The notes beneath the pieces are model-generated. The model was not told where the DNA came from. It made no database searches and saw nothing but the letters and a program-made list of their open reading frames with translations. Made by a program: the position numbers and the translations under genes. A stretch of 64,000 bases of DNA, from positions 1 through 64,000 of the forward strand of contig JAJFFF010000002.1 in assembly GCA_021776785.1 (NCBI GenBank), in the 5' to 3' direction. The stretch is from Planctomycetota bacterium (GTDB taxonomy: Bacteria > Planctomycetota > PLA2). The first letter of the stretch is position 1, and the number at the start of each line of letters is the position of its first letter. This document shows, piece after piece, positions 17,019 through 25,961 of this stretch.

Positions 17019-20000
17019 AACATCTTCTGTTTGTCGCGACACTCTGCTGGGCGCCTGTCCACGCGGAAGACGAAAACGAACGGGCCCGCCTCGTGTTCCT
17101 CGAAAAGGTCAAGTCCGAGGTCCACGAGGTCCTCGACGTCGCCGACGCCGGCGGCAAGACCGCCAAGGCGCTCGACGCGTACAAAAAACACGCGGGCCGC
17201 CTCACCGTCGAGGGCATGGCGGAGATCTATAAGAACGCGGGCCGAGGCGCCGAGGCATTCAAGAGCGTCGCGTTCCTCATCGAGACCAACAAGATCACGG
17301 ACGCGCACTCGATCGAGATGGCGGGCCTGCGCGAGACCATGATCGAGGGTCTCATCAACGAGATCGGCCAGGAAAAGGGCTGGCGCATCGCGCGCTCGGA
17401 TTCCGGCAACGTGACGAGCGGCATGAAGTCCGATCTTGACCAGACGTTTTACGTTTTCGAGGCCGAGCACGTCGACGGCGAGTGGAAGTTTGAGTGGAAT
17501 CCCGATCGCGACGGAGAGTTCATTCGGGAGTTCGAGAGGCGATGGCGCGAGAAGTACGACAAGATGGGCCTGTCGCTTGAGGCGCTCGACATCGCGTCGA
17601 TCGAAGGGAAAAACCGTTTCCCTGACATCCGCGTCACCGACGTGCAGGGCTTTTGGCAGATGAACCGCCGCACGCACGTCGAGCTGCGCAACACGCCCGG
17701 CGCGTACACGTACGGCGGCGCGGTCGGGCATCAGATGCAGTTCCGCGCGCTGGCGTCCATTCTCAAGAAGAATCCGCGCGCGTTCCGGCTCTACGGCCCC
17801 GCCGGCGACGAAAAAGAGTCCGACTGGGAACGGAAGGAACTGCGATCCGTCGACACGCCGGAGGGCCGGCAGCGACTGCAGGACTGGACTGACGAAGCGA
17901 TCAAGACCATGTTTGGCAAGGCGCCGGAGATGCGTCCGGTGTGGGCGTTCGACGCCGCGCTCGCGAACTATCTCGAACTCCAGCACTACATGTATGACGA
18001 GAAGTTCCAAACAAAGTACCACCTGCGCACATTTGAAGATTCCATTCTGTCGCAGTGGCTCGCAGACAAGGGCTTGGGGCGCAAAGAGAAGTTTGAACTG
18101 GTCGACATCGGCCTCAACAAGCGCCAGCGAATCTACGATGCGATCCTGCCCCGCGTCTACCCCGGTGACACGCCCGATGCCGTCCGGCAACGCGCCCTCC
18201 ACCGGCTCGCGCTGGAGGTCTCGGTCGCGCAACGACTGCATCACAAGGGGCCGAAAGCGTTTCACAAGATTGCCGCGTTCCGGGGCAAGCCTCCGTCCGA
18301 TCCGGCCGCGCAAAGACGCCTGATCTTTGAGGAGTTCGGCCGCGCGATGTACGGCGACGATTGGAAGGCCACGCCCAAGCAGATGGATGGCGCGAAGTGG
18401 AAATTCCGCGAACTCGCCAGCGAATTCTGTCTCGAGTCCGCGTTCCGCACGTCGAAAGAGGCGTTCGCCGTGCTGCTGGGCGAAGACGGCAAAAAACACT
18501 TCGACATCGACCGGTACCGAAGCCTCCTCGACATCGAGAGCGACGTCGAGTGGGAGCGCACAAAGGCAAACCTCGAGTCGGCGGCGCACCTAACATTTCT
18601 CTACGGGATCTACGACCTCGGCACGAAAAAAAGCATCGCGCTTATGAATCGTATTCGCACCGAGTTCGGCAATCGGCACGTGCCGCGCCTGCTCGGCCTC
18701 TGGGTGCGTGGACAGGCCGGGCTCACCGAAAGCACGTGGCGCGGAATCTTCGGCGAAATCATGCTCGAGAAGGTGCCAGACCTCGGCAACCGCGTGCAGC
18801 AACACGTCCTCCGCGAACTCGGTTGGGAACGCCTTCCGGTCGCGGAGAAGGTCAATGCGGAACTCATCAAGCACAAGCTGGTCTGGAGCCCGAAGGCGTT
18901 CGCGCACAACATGGCGTACGACCCCGGCAACATCGATGCGCTCGCGCAGATCGTGCGAACGTATTTCGAATCGAAGGGCGACATGGACGCCGTGTTCCGT
19001 ACGGTGGCCGACGAGTTTCTGATGGCTGTGCCCGTACTCGGCCAGATGGTCGGTGCGAGCCGCGGCGGCGTCGAGGGTCTCGTTGCGATGGGCATCGCCA
19101 TGTACCACCCGCCGTTCGGCGGCGTGCTGATTGCGGTGAGCCTCGGGCGGACCGGCATCGCAATTTACGACATCGAGAGCGAACGTCCCAAGACGGAAAA
19201 CGCGGTCAACGCGGTGTACCGTGGGTTCTCGGGGCCGGAGCTTCGTTTTGTCGAACGCGCGCCCGCACAGTTCACCAAGGCTGACGGTGCGAAGCTCACA
19301 CGGTTGCAGGCCGAGCTAGCCGCGGCCCGGCCGGTCGGGGTCTCGCGGTCGTTTGACCCGCAGGAACTGGAGCGCCGGCTCGACGAGTCGAAGCGCGCGT
19401 GGAGTGCGTACCGCCAACTCGATGCCCGCCTCACGCCCCAGATCGAAGGTCTAAAGCTCAAGCGGACCCTTTGGACGTCTTATCGCGACGACCCTGCCTA
19501 CGGCGGTTTCTTTACCGAGAGCGGCGCGCAAAAGCTGCAGCGCCCGTTTGAAAACCACTTGCTTGCGGCGATCGAGCCGGTCATCAGTTTCTCGCGGACC
19601 GGCATCGTCGACTTCAACGCGCGACAGGACTCAGCGGAACTGGAGCGGCTCGCGCGCCGCATGAAGCAAGCCACGGGCAAGGAAGCGGCGATCGCCGCGG
19701 CCGCTCACGCCGAGGCCCAACACGTTTGGGATCACCAACAGCGCGCTGCGCGGTTTTATTCCCGCGCGCTCGGCCGGTCGCGCCCGTTCGACGGCCTTGA
19801 CTCCAGCGAGCGGCGCATGGGGCTGCCGGAACTTCGCTTCAAGCTTAAGCGCGACAGCCTCTACCCCGCGCTGCGCAAGCTCGGCTACGACGACCCCGAC
19901 GCGTTCGTGGACGCGTTTTTTAGGCGCAACTTCCAGGTCATCGATGAACTTACGCGGCAAGGCCTCCTTGAATCGACGGAGATCGAATGGGTGCCCGCGT

Positions 20001-21688
20001 TCCCGCGACCGGTCCCGCGCGCGAAGCCGCCGACGAAGTTTCCCGCCCACTACATGGCGCAGCTCAAGAAGCGCGTGCGCGCGGACTACAAGCGCAGCAA
20101 GATCTTGTGGGACGAATATCAAAAGCGCGAGAAAGCCCGCCGGATGCGCAACGAACAGGTGTTGTACCGGCGCGTCAAGCGCTACGACGCAGCCGAGGCC
20201 GGCGGCACCGTCTCACGCCTGCTCCACGACGAGAAAACGAAACTGCTCCCGGCGCTTTACGACGCCCTGCGCGAGGGGATCCAGCCTCCCACGGTACCGA
20301 CGCTGACGGCGACGGTTTACTACGGCAACAAAGACAGCGCGCTCGGGCCGGCAGGGTATGCGTGCCGTTTCCAGTTGACGGCGGATCCATTCTTTTTCAA
20401 GCCGCCTTACTCGAGCGACCTCCAGGGCTTAAACGCCGACGACGTGCGCCAAGCAATCGCGTCGGCCCAGTCGCACGGCCAGCCGCTCTTCGCCACGACC
20501 GTCGCGGCGCTACGCTCGGCGCTCGCGCAAAACCCGGCGCCGCCGCGGGGCCAAAAGGACGAGCGGACGTTTTTTCTCGTGCATGTGTATTGCGGCGAGG
20601 TCGACGCGCGCACCGTGATCGGGGTGCCGCGCGTCGGGAACCGCTCGCTGATCGGCCAGTCCGTCGCGTTCGGCCGCAAGCGCGCGGACAAAATCGTCGA
20701 GACGCCTCCGCCCACCGTTGACAACAAGGTCTGGTACATCTCCGCGCCCGGAATCGTCGACGCCGACCGCGATCGCGCCTATCGACGGGCGTACGCGAAG
20801 TTCCCGGACGCGAAGCAGAAGCCCGCGGACACCTATCGAGCCAAACCGATTGCCACGGCGCTGTACCTCTCCAGTGTCCGCCCGGCGTATCTGTCGTACG
20901 CGAAGACGTTTCGCAAGTTGCAACGCGGCGCCTACTACGGTCCCTGCCACTTCAAGGTCACGTGCGGTGGGCAGACGCGCTTCGCGTTCGTTGTGTTCGA
21001 GCCGTTCTCGTCCCGAACCTACGGCAGCCTCCTGTTCTCCGGCCTTAAGGACGGCACGCATCGGGTCCAAGTGGAGGCGCGCCTTGCCGATGGAACGCGC
21101 GTCAGCGACGCGTTCTCGATCGCGGTGAAGTTGAAACCAATCGATCTCTCTCGCGACGAGCGGTCCCTCACGTCGAACCGGCGGCGGTACGCCGAGCAAC
21201 CGACGCCGCGGCACGCCGGTTTTTTTGTGTCAGCGATCGAGCGCTACATCGAAAATCTGATCAAGAGCGGCGCCCCGCCAAAGGCGGTCGACACACTCCT
21301 CGACGAGTACGCGAAGTACTGGGAAGGAGGCGTGCGCTATGGCTACAGCACGAGCAACAAGAGCGGGCTCCGATGGAACCTCACCCGGCTGACGGTCATG
21401 ACGCGCGTGGCGCGCGCCGTCGGAAGCACGACAGCGTACAACGTGCTCCGCAAGGTCGCGGAGACGTACCAAGCGCGCATGCCAACCGACAACAAGCGGT
21501 ACGAGATCTGGAGCGCCCACAAGACTCTAGGCGATATCAAAATCTCCAACGCGGGCAGCATCCGGGCCGGGCGGGCTCACTACGCGCAAGCGCACCAACT
21601 CGAGAAGGCGGCCGGCCGCTCCCCGAAGCCGCTGGCCGAGACCTGGCCAAAGACCGACTTCGGCAAGCTTGCCGAGAAGGGCCGTTGA
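17015..21688 (+). CDS. Giant exported protein (1557 aa), unknown function
   Basis: The start is GTG 17015, overlapping the previous stop; the open frame further upstream is the previous gene read out of frame. A signal peptide (KHLLFVATLCWAPVHA) precedes a long, mainly helical and charged region. Around residues 665-720 lies a Gly/Ala-rich pair of hydrophobic segments (MAVPVLGQMVGASRGG, HPPFGGVLIAVSLGR) that could form a membrane hairpin. Two Ig-like stretches follow near 1090-1130 and 1305-1365 and a TPR-like C-terminus ends it (RAGRAHYAQAHQLEKAAG). No catalytic motif was found. It may be an envelope scaffold, protease-like or toxin-like factor; none of these is demonstrated. Confidence 0.65.
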   Translation: MKHLLFVATLCWAPVHAEDENERARLVFLEKVKSEVHEVLDVADAGGKTAKALDAYKKHAGRLTVEGMAEIYKNAGRGAEAFKSVAFLIETNKITDAHSIEMAGLRETMIEGLINEIGQEKGWRIARSDSGNVTSGMKSDLDQTFYVFEAEHVDGEWKFEWNPDRDGEFIREFERRWREKYDKMGLSLEALDIASIEGKNRFPDIRVTDVQGFWQMNRRTHVELRNTPGAYTYGGAVGHQMQFRALASILKKNPRAFRLYGPAGDEKESDWERKELRSVDTPEGRQRLQDWTDEAIKTMFGKAPEMRPVWAFDAALANYLELQHYMYDEKFQTKYHLRTFEDSILSQWLADKGLGRKEKFELVDIGLNKRQRIYDAILPRVYPGDTPDAVRQRALHRLALEVSVAQRLHHKGPKAFHKIAAFRGKPPSDPAAQRRLIFEEFGRAMYGDDWKATPKQMDGAKWKFRELASEFCLESAFRTSKEAFAVLLGEDGKKHFDIDRYRSLLDIESDVEWERTKANLESAAHLTFLYGIYDLGTKKSIALMNRIRTEFGNRHVPRLLGLWVRGQAGLTESTWRGIFGEIMLEKVPDLGNRVQQHVLRELGWERLPVAEKVNAELIKHKLVWSPKAFAHNMAYDPGNIDALAQIVRTYFESKGDMDAVFRTVADEFLMAVPVLGQMVGASRGGVEGLVAMGIAMYHPPFGGVLIAVSLGRTGIAIYDIESERPKTENAVNAVYRGFSGPELRFVERAPAQFTKADGAKLTRLQAELAAARPVGVSRSFDPQELERRLDESKRAWSAYRQLDARLTPQIEGLKLKRTLWTSYRDDPAYGGFFTESGAQKLQRPFENHLLAAIEPVISFSRTGIVDFNARQDSAELERLARRMKQATGKEAAIAAAAHAEAQHVWDHQQRAARFYSRALGRSRPFDGLDSSERRMGLPELRFKLKRDSLYPALRKLGYDDPDAFVDAFFRRNFQVIDELTRQGLLESTEIEWVPAFPRPVPRAKPPTKFPAHYMAQLKKRVRADYKRSKILWDEYQKREKARRMRNEQVLYRRVKRYDAAEAGGTVSRLLHDEKTKLLPALYDALREGIQPPTVPTLTATVYYGNKDSALGPAGYACRFQLTADPFFFKPPYSSDLQGLNADDVRQAIASAQSHGQPLFATTVAALRSALAQNPAPPRGQKDERTFFLVHVYCGEVDARTVIGVPRVGNRSLIGQSVAFGRKRADKIVETPPPTVDNKVWYISAPGIVDADRDRAYRRAYAKFPDAKQKPADTYRAKPIATALYLSSVRPAYLSYAKTFRKLQRGAYYGPCHFKVTCGGQTRFAFVVFEPFSSRTYGSLLFSGLKDGTHRVQVEARLADGTRVSDAFSIAVKLKPIDLSRDERSLTSNRRRYAEQPTPRHAGFFVSAIERYIENLIKSGAPPKAVDTLLDEYAKYWEGGVRYGYSTSNKSGLRWNLTRLTVMTRVARAVGSTTAYNVLRKVAETYQARMPTDNKRYEIWSAHKTLGDIKISNAGSIRAGRAHYAQAHQLEKAAGRSPKPLAETWPKTDFGKLAEKGR

Positions 21689-21724
21689 CGCCCCACTGAA
21701 CCTCCGTCGTCTGGGGATTCCGCG

Positions 21725-24700
21725 ATGTCGCGCCCCAGTGGATCGGTATCATGGTCCGCTGTGGGAAGTGCAGTTGAGTCACGGATTCAGGCGTTGCTCG
21801 ACGGAGCGGAGGATGCCGACGAAAAGCTCGGTGAGTTCTTGTCGGCGGCCTCTGTCGAGGACTGGCTCGTTGCCGCGCGGCATACAGAAAGTTCCGTGCG
21901 CCGTGTTGCGATTGTGGCGGCGCACGAGCGACGGGAGGCCGCCGTCTTCTTGCAGTTCGAAACGCTGGCCACCGACAAAAGTTCCGGTGTGCGCAGCGCG
22001 TTGGCCGAACTGTTTCACGCCGCTTCCGACGTTGCGTTTCCCGAAACGGCGGTTCACGCGATGCTCGCCGACCGGGATGAGCACGTGCGTGCGAAAACCT
22101 GCGCTGCGGCGCGCGACGTGCGCTACCGTCCCCGGTTACTCGAACTCCTAAGCGATGGCGATTGGACGGTGCGGGAGGCGGCCGCGAATGTCTTGGGCGG
22201 ACATCGTTCCGCCGAAGTGGCCCGGTGTTTGCTCGATCGCTTGGCGTCCGAGGAAGACGTTGACGTGCAGCGCGCTCTTGTCTTGGCCCTTGAGCCGCAG
22301 TTTGGCCCCGAAGGCGATCGCGAATCGCCGACGGGATCCGTCCCGCCGATCGGCAAGCTGCGCGAGATTCAGACGAAGTTGAACGGACTCACGGGCGCGC
22401 CGGCGCCGCGGGTTCGGCTCTGGCTCGCCGGCTTGCTTGCGAAGACGCCGGACCCTGAACGACTTCGCGAGTTTGGCCCGGAACTCGGTGCGGCTGCGCA
22501 CGCCGGCGATTTGCCGCGTGCGTACCACGTCGATCGCGCAACGACGCTCTTGATGGAGCATCTTCATGACAGGGGTTCGCGTTCCGCGATTTTGGTGGGC
22601 GAATCCGGAGTCGGCAAGACAGCGGTTGTTCACGAGCTCGTGCATCGGTTGCAAGACAACGAGGCGTGGCACGTCGTTCGGGTTTCGCCGTCCGATCTGC
22701 TGTCGGGAACGCGGTTCCTGGGCGAGTGGGAGACCAAAGTCACGCGTTTGATCGAGGCGGCGCAACGTCCCAAGCGAGTGTTGCTCTACATCCCCAACGT
22801 CGATCAACTCACGATGGCGGGCGCACACTCGTCAAGTTCACGCAGCATCGCAGACATGCTGGCGCCGCACATCGAAAGCGGGGCGCTTGCCATTCTCGGC
22901 GAGACTACTCCGGAGTCGCTAACCGCCGGGTTCGCGCGGCACCCGTCACTCCTGCGCCTCTTCAAGCTGGTGGAGGTGCATGCAGCGAGCAGTGCGCAGA
23001 CTCGCGAACTGCTCGATTTGGTGTGCGCCGAAGCGGATGCGGACCCGTCCGAAGAAACACTCGATCGCCTGATGGATTTGGTCGACCTGTACCAACCGTC
23101 GACGGCACAGCCGGGTCGCGCGATTGCCCTACTCCGCGAAACGCTAGGGCGGGTCGGGTCCGAGTTCGAAGCGGCAGACATCTTAGAGTCATTGCAAAAC
23201 GCGACCGGAATGCCGCTGACGATTCTTGACGATACAGCCCCGCTTGACTTGGACGAGACGCGTCGTTTTTTCGAGGATCGAGTGATGGGCCAAGACGCCG
23301 GGGTGATGGCCGTCGTCGATCTGGTTACGCTCATCAAAGCCGGCCTCAACGACCCTTCGAAACCGTACGGCGTGTTTTTGTTCGTGGGGCCTACTGGTGT
23401 CGGCAAGACCGAAATGTCGCGAGCGCTCGCCGAATATCTGTTTGGCGACGCCTCGCGATTGTTGCGGTTCGACATGAGCGAGTACGCGACGTACGGCGCA
23501 TTCGAGCGATTGATCGGGTCGCAACAAAGTACCGGACTGCTCACCGAAGCCGTTCGCGCGCAGCCGTTCTCGGTGATCTTGCTCGACGAGATCGAGAAGG
23601 GACACGTCAACGTCTTCGACCTGTGTCTGCAGATGTTTGACGCCGGACGTCTGACTGACGGTATGGGTCGTACCGCTGACATGCGCAACACGATCATCAT
23701 TCTGACGAGCAACGTCGGTTCGCAGTTGAAAACCGACGCGCAGCTCGGGTTCGGCGACCATGAACCCCCGCCGCCGGATCAGGAGACGATCCAACGCGAG
23801 TTGCGCCGCTCGTTTCGCCCGGAATTTCTCAACCGACTCGATCGCATCGTGTACTTCGAGCCGCTCGCGGAACGGACGGCTGAGAAGATTGCGCGCCGCG
23901 AACTCTCGCGCGTGATTGAACGTAGCGGTATCGCGCGGCGACGACTCATCGTCGACGTCGGCGACGATGTTGTACCGATGTTGCTGAAGCGTGGGTACTC
24001 GCTGGCGTTCGGCGCCCGGCCGCTCAAGCGGACGGTCGAGCGCCTCGTATTGTTGCCCCTTGCGCGTGCGATCGCCGACGGCGCGATTCAGCCCGACTCG
24101 ACCCTGCGGTTGACCGTCAAGGGTGACCACATCGTGCCTGTCGTCGTGGCGTTGCCCGATCAAGAGAACCGTGATTCCCTTCCTGTTGCGGCGGCCCGCA
24201 GTCTCGCGGAGGTCGAGGAGGAACTGCGGACGCTCCGCGAGCGACTCGGTGCGATGGACGAGCGCAAAGATGAGTTGTTCGCGCGCACGCATCGCTCGGA
24301 CTTTTGGGAAAATCGCCCGCGCGCGCTGCGCACGATGGATGAGATTCACCGGTTGGCACATGTGCTCGACGGCGTGGGTCGGTTGGAACGCGAACTCGCA
24401 CGCACGGGCCAGAGTCGCCAGCCGGAGCGTGCCCAGGCGTTTCTCGAAAAGCATGCGCGTGAGGCGGCGTGGTTTCGCTTTTTGCTCGACCGCGACGACT
24501 GGCGCGATGCGTTTGTGACGCTCACTCGCGTGAAGACGCAAGGCGCCGCGCTGGACGGACTGGAACGGTTGGCTCGGATGTACCACCAGCTTGCTGGCGC
24601 CCGCGCCCTAGAGTGCGATGTGCTTGATGATCGCCGTGCTTCCGACGGCAGCGAAGACACCATCACCCTCGCGGTCGGTGGGGCGGTCGCGCATGCGTTG

Positions 24701-25174
24701 TTTTGCACGGAGGCGGGCCTCCATCAATTCACGCGCGGTCCATCCGGTCGCCGCGACGACCGCGAACTCGTGCGCGTGGAGGTGTGGCCCGCGCACAGCA
24801 TCGACGCTGACAAAAACGGGCCTACAATCGACGGCGTCGAATTCGACGTCAAACGCACAGCGAAGAGCAAGGGGCGTTTCGGTCAACCGCTTGGGCTCGA
24901 TGTACACCTCTTTCACCGGACGACAATGGTCTCGGTGCGCGCCCACGCTGTCGATCAAAAAGACGTCGTGATCCCGCGGCTCCAGGCGCTTTTGCAAGCG
25001 CGCATCGACGCCGTCGACACGCCAACGCCGGCGCGCGATGTGATCCGCCGCTACCAACTGGGGCCCTCCCCGCTTGTGCGTGATCGACGCACCGGCCAAC
25101 AGAGCGGACGGCTCCGCGAGCTCCTCAAGGGGGACTGGCAGGAGTGGTTTGCGTTGGCACGCGGCCCCGATTAG
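21725..25174 (+). CDS. HEAT-repeat / ClpB-like double AAA+ ATPase / release-factor-2-like fusion
   Basis: 1149 residues. Residues 1 to about 250 are HEAT-like repeats (RDEHVRAKTCAAAR, SDGDWTVREAAANVLGGH). AAA+ module 1 has Walker A GESGVGKT at 292-299 but a weak Walker B (LLYIPNVDQ). Module 2 is canonical ClpA/ClpB type: GPTGVGKT at 555-562, LLDEIEK at 619-625, MRNTIIILTSNVG and a ClpB D2-small domain. From about residue 825 to the end the protein follows RF2: DFWENRPRALRTMDEI (compare GFWDDKAGAQTLMGEL in the local PrfB), RMYHQLAGARALECDVLD, FCTEAGLHQFTR, and VIRRYQLGPSPLVRDRRTG (compare QIRNYVMQPYQLVKDVRTG). GGQ is replaced by FGQ (1052-1054) and SPF is lost. It probably unfolds or extracts proteins and may dock on ribosomes (inference). 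Confidence 0.88.
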   Translation: MSRPSGSVSWSAVGSAVESRIQALLDGAEDADEKLGEFLSAASVEDWLVAARHTESSVRRVAIVAAHERREAAVFLQFETLATDKSSGVRSALAELFHAASDVAFPETAVHAMLADRDEHVRAKTCAAARDVRYRPRLLELLSDGDWTVREAAANVLGGHRSAEVARCLLDRLASEEDVDVQRALVLALEPQFGPEGDRESPTGSVPPIGKLREIQTKLNGLTGAPAPRVRLWLAGLLAKTPDPERLREFGPELGAAAHAGDLPRAYHVDRATTLLMEHLHDRGSRSAILVGESGVGKTAVVHELVHRLQDNEAWHVVRVSPSDLLSGTRFLGEWETKVTRLIEAAQRPKRVLLYIPNVDQLTMAGAHSSSSRSIADMLAPHIESGALAILGETTPESLTAGFARHPSLLRLFKLVEVHAASSAQTRELLDLVCAEADADPSEETLDRLMDLVDLYQPSTAQPGRAIALLRETLGRVGSEFEAADILESLQNATGMPLTILDDTAPLDLDETRRFFEDRVMGQDAGVMAVVDLVTLIKAGLNDPSKPYGVFLFVGPTGVGKTEMSRALAEYLFGDASRLLRFDMSEYATYGAFERLIGSQQSTGLLTEAVRAQPFSVILLDEIEKGHVNVFDLCLQMFDAGRLTDGMGRTADMRNTIIILTSNVGSQLKTDAQLGFGDHEPPPPDQETIQRELRRSFRPEFLNRLDRIVYFEPLAERTAEKIARRELSRVIERSGIARRRLIVDVGDDVVPMLLKRGYSLAFGARPLKRTVERLVLLPLARAIADGAIQPDSTLRLTVKGDHIVPVVVALPDQENRDSLPVAAARSLAEVEEELRTLRERLGAMDERKDELFARTHRSDFWENRPRALRTMDEIHRLAHVLDGVGRLERELARTGQSRQPERAQAFLEKHAREAAWFRFLLDRDDWRDAFVTLTRVKTQGAALDGLERLARMYHQLAGARALECDVLDDRRASDGSEDTITLAVGGAVAHALFCTEAGLHQFTRGPSGRRDDRELVRVEVWPAHSIDADKNGPTIDGVEFDVKRTAKSKGRFGQPLGLDVHLFHRTTMVSVRAHAVDQKDVVIPRLQALLQARIDAVDTPTPARDVIRRYQLGPSPLVRDRRTGQQSGRLRELLKGDWQEWFALARGPD

Positions 25175-25198
25175 CCACGCGACGAAAGAGGACATGCC

Positions 25199-25687
25199 AT
25201 GACGTACGCACAAAACGCCTTGCTCGATATTCACGCGCGTTGTCATCTCAGCATGCAGCGCTTCATCACTCATTGCGGTGGTCTTTCGGCAGAGCAGCTT
25301 GATACTTCGCTTGATGGGTTTGGGTCCTCGACCGTGCGGGAGCAACTTCATCATGTGATTGGTGCGGAGCGTTATTGGCTCTCGGTTTTGCTGGGGGCGA
25401 TGGATGCGAGTGAGGATCCCGCTGACGCCGTTTCGATCGAGGCGCTCGAGGCGCTTCGGGTTTCGGTCAGCGCGGCTACCGCGCGCTACCTGCGGGATGC
25501 TTCCGGTGCTGAGCTCAATACGCGCCGGCCAATGACGACATGGGGCGGCAACGTCGTTGAACTGGTTCCCGCTCATGTCATCTTGCGTACGCAGACGCAC
25601 CTGTTTCATCACATGGGACAGATCGCTGCGATGTGTCGCCTTCTCGGGCATCCCGTCGAGCCGGGGATGGACTTTTCGCTTCGGTAG
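25199..25687 (+). CDS. DinB-superfamily protein
   Basis: 162 residues forming a four-helix-bundle pattern with the metal-binding histidines of DinB/YfiT proteins: REQLHHVIGAERYWLSVLL in helix 2 and RTQTHLFHHMGQIAAMCRLL in helix 4. Such proteins are thiol transferases or damage-related proteins; the substrate is unknown. It starts 25 bp after the Clp/RF-like fusion and may share its transcript. Confidence 0.8.
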   Translation: MTYAQNALLDIHARCHLSMQRFITHCGGLSAEQLDTSLDGFGSSTVREQLHHVIGAERYWLSVLLGAMDASEDPADAVSIEALEALRVSVSAATARYLRDASGAELNTRRPMTTWGGNVVELVPAHVILRTQTHLFHHMGQIAAMCRLLGHPVEPGMDFSLR

Positions 25688-25805
25688 GTCGGTCGCGAGG
25701 CTGTCACGTTGTGCGGAAGGATCCGATCGATCACGTCGGATACTTTTAAGTAGCCGTCCTCTTGGGGAATCGGATTCTCCGGGTCGCCGGCCATAGACCG
25801 CAAAA

Positions 25806-25885
25806 GACCCCGCCCCGTAAGTCCTATCCAGGGTTTGTTTTGAGCAACGTTCCCTTGCCTTTTGGGCTGGTCGGGGGGCGGGGTC
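25806..25885. repeat. Long-range 11-bp inverted repeat
   Basis: GACCCCGCCCC (25806-25816) is perfectly complementary to GGGGCGGGGTC (25875-25885) across 58 nt. It lies between the convergent DinB gene and HEAT gene and could help to end transcription on both strands. Confidence 0.35.
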
Positions 25886-25901
25886 ACGTTTGGTTGAGAG
25901 T

Positions 25902-25929
25902 GCCCGGCGCCGCTTGCGCGACGCCGGGC
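25902..25929 (-). terminator. GC-rich hairpin 3' of the HEAT-repeat gene
   Basis: GCCCGGCG (25902-25909) pairs with CGCCGGGC (25922-25929). It is 33 bp beyond the HEAT gene stop. The same type of hairpin is found at the same distance from the decayed paralog (28140-28171), which supports a conserved 3' end. The T-run is absent. Confidence 0.45.
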
Positions 25930-25961
25930 GATTGATTGCTCCCTATGTCGTGTCCTGGGTG

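Noticed and set aside
16925..18589. 554-residue open frame on the minus strand
   Set aside because: Antisense to the giant exported protein gene, whose coupled GTGA start and signal peptide are convincing.
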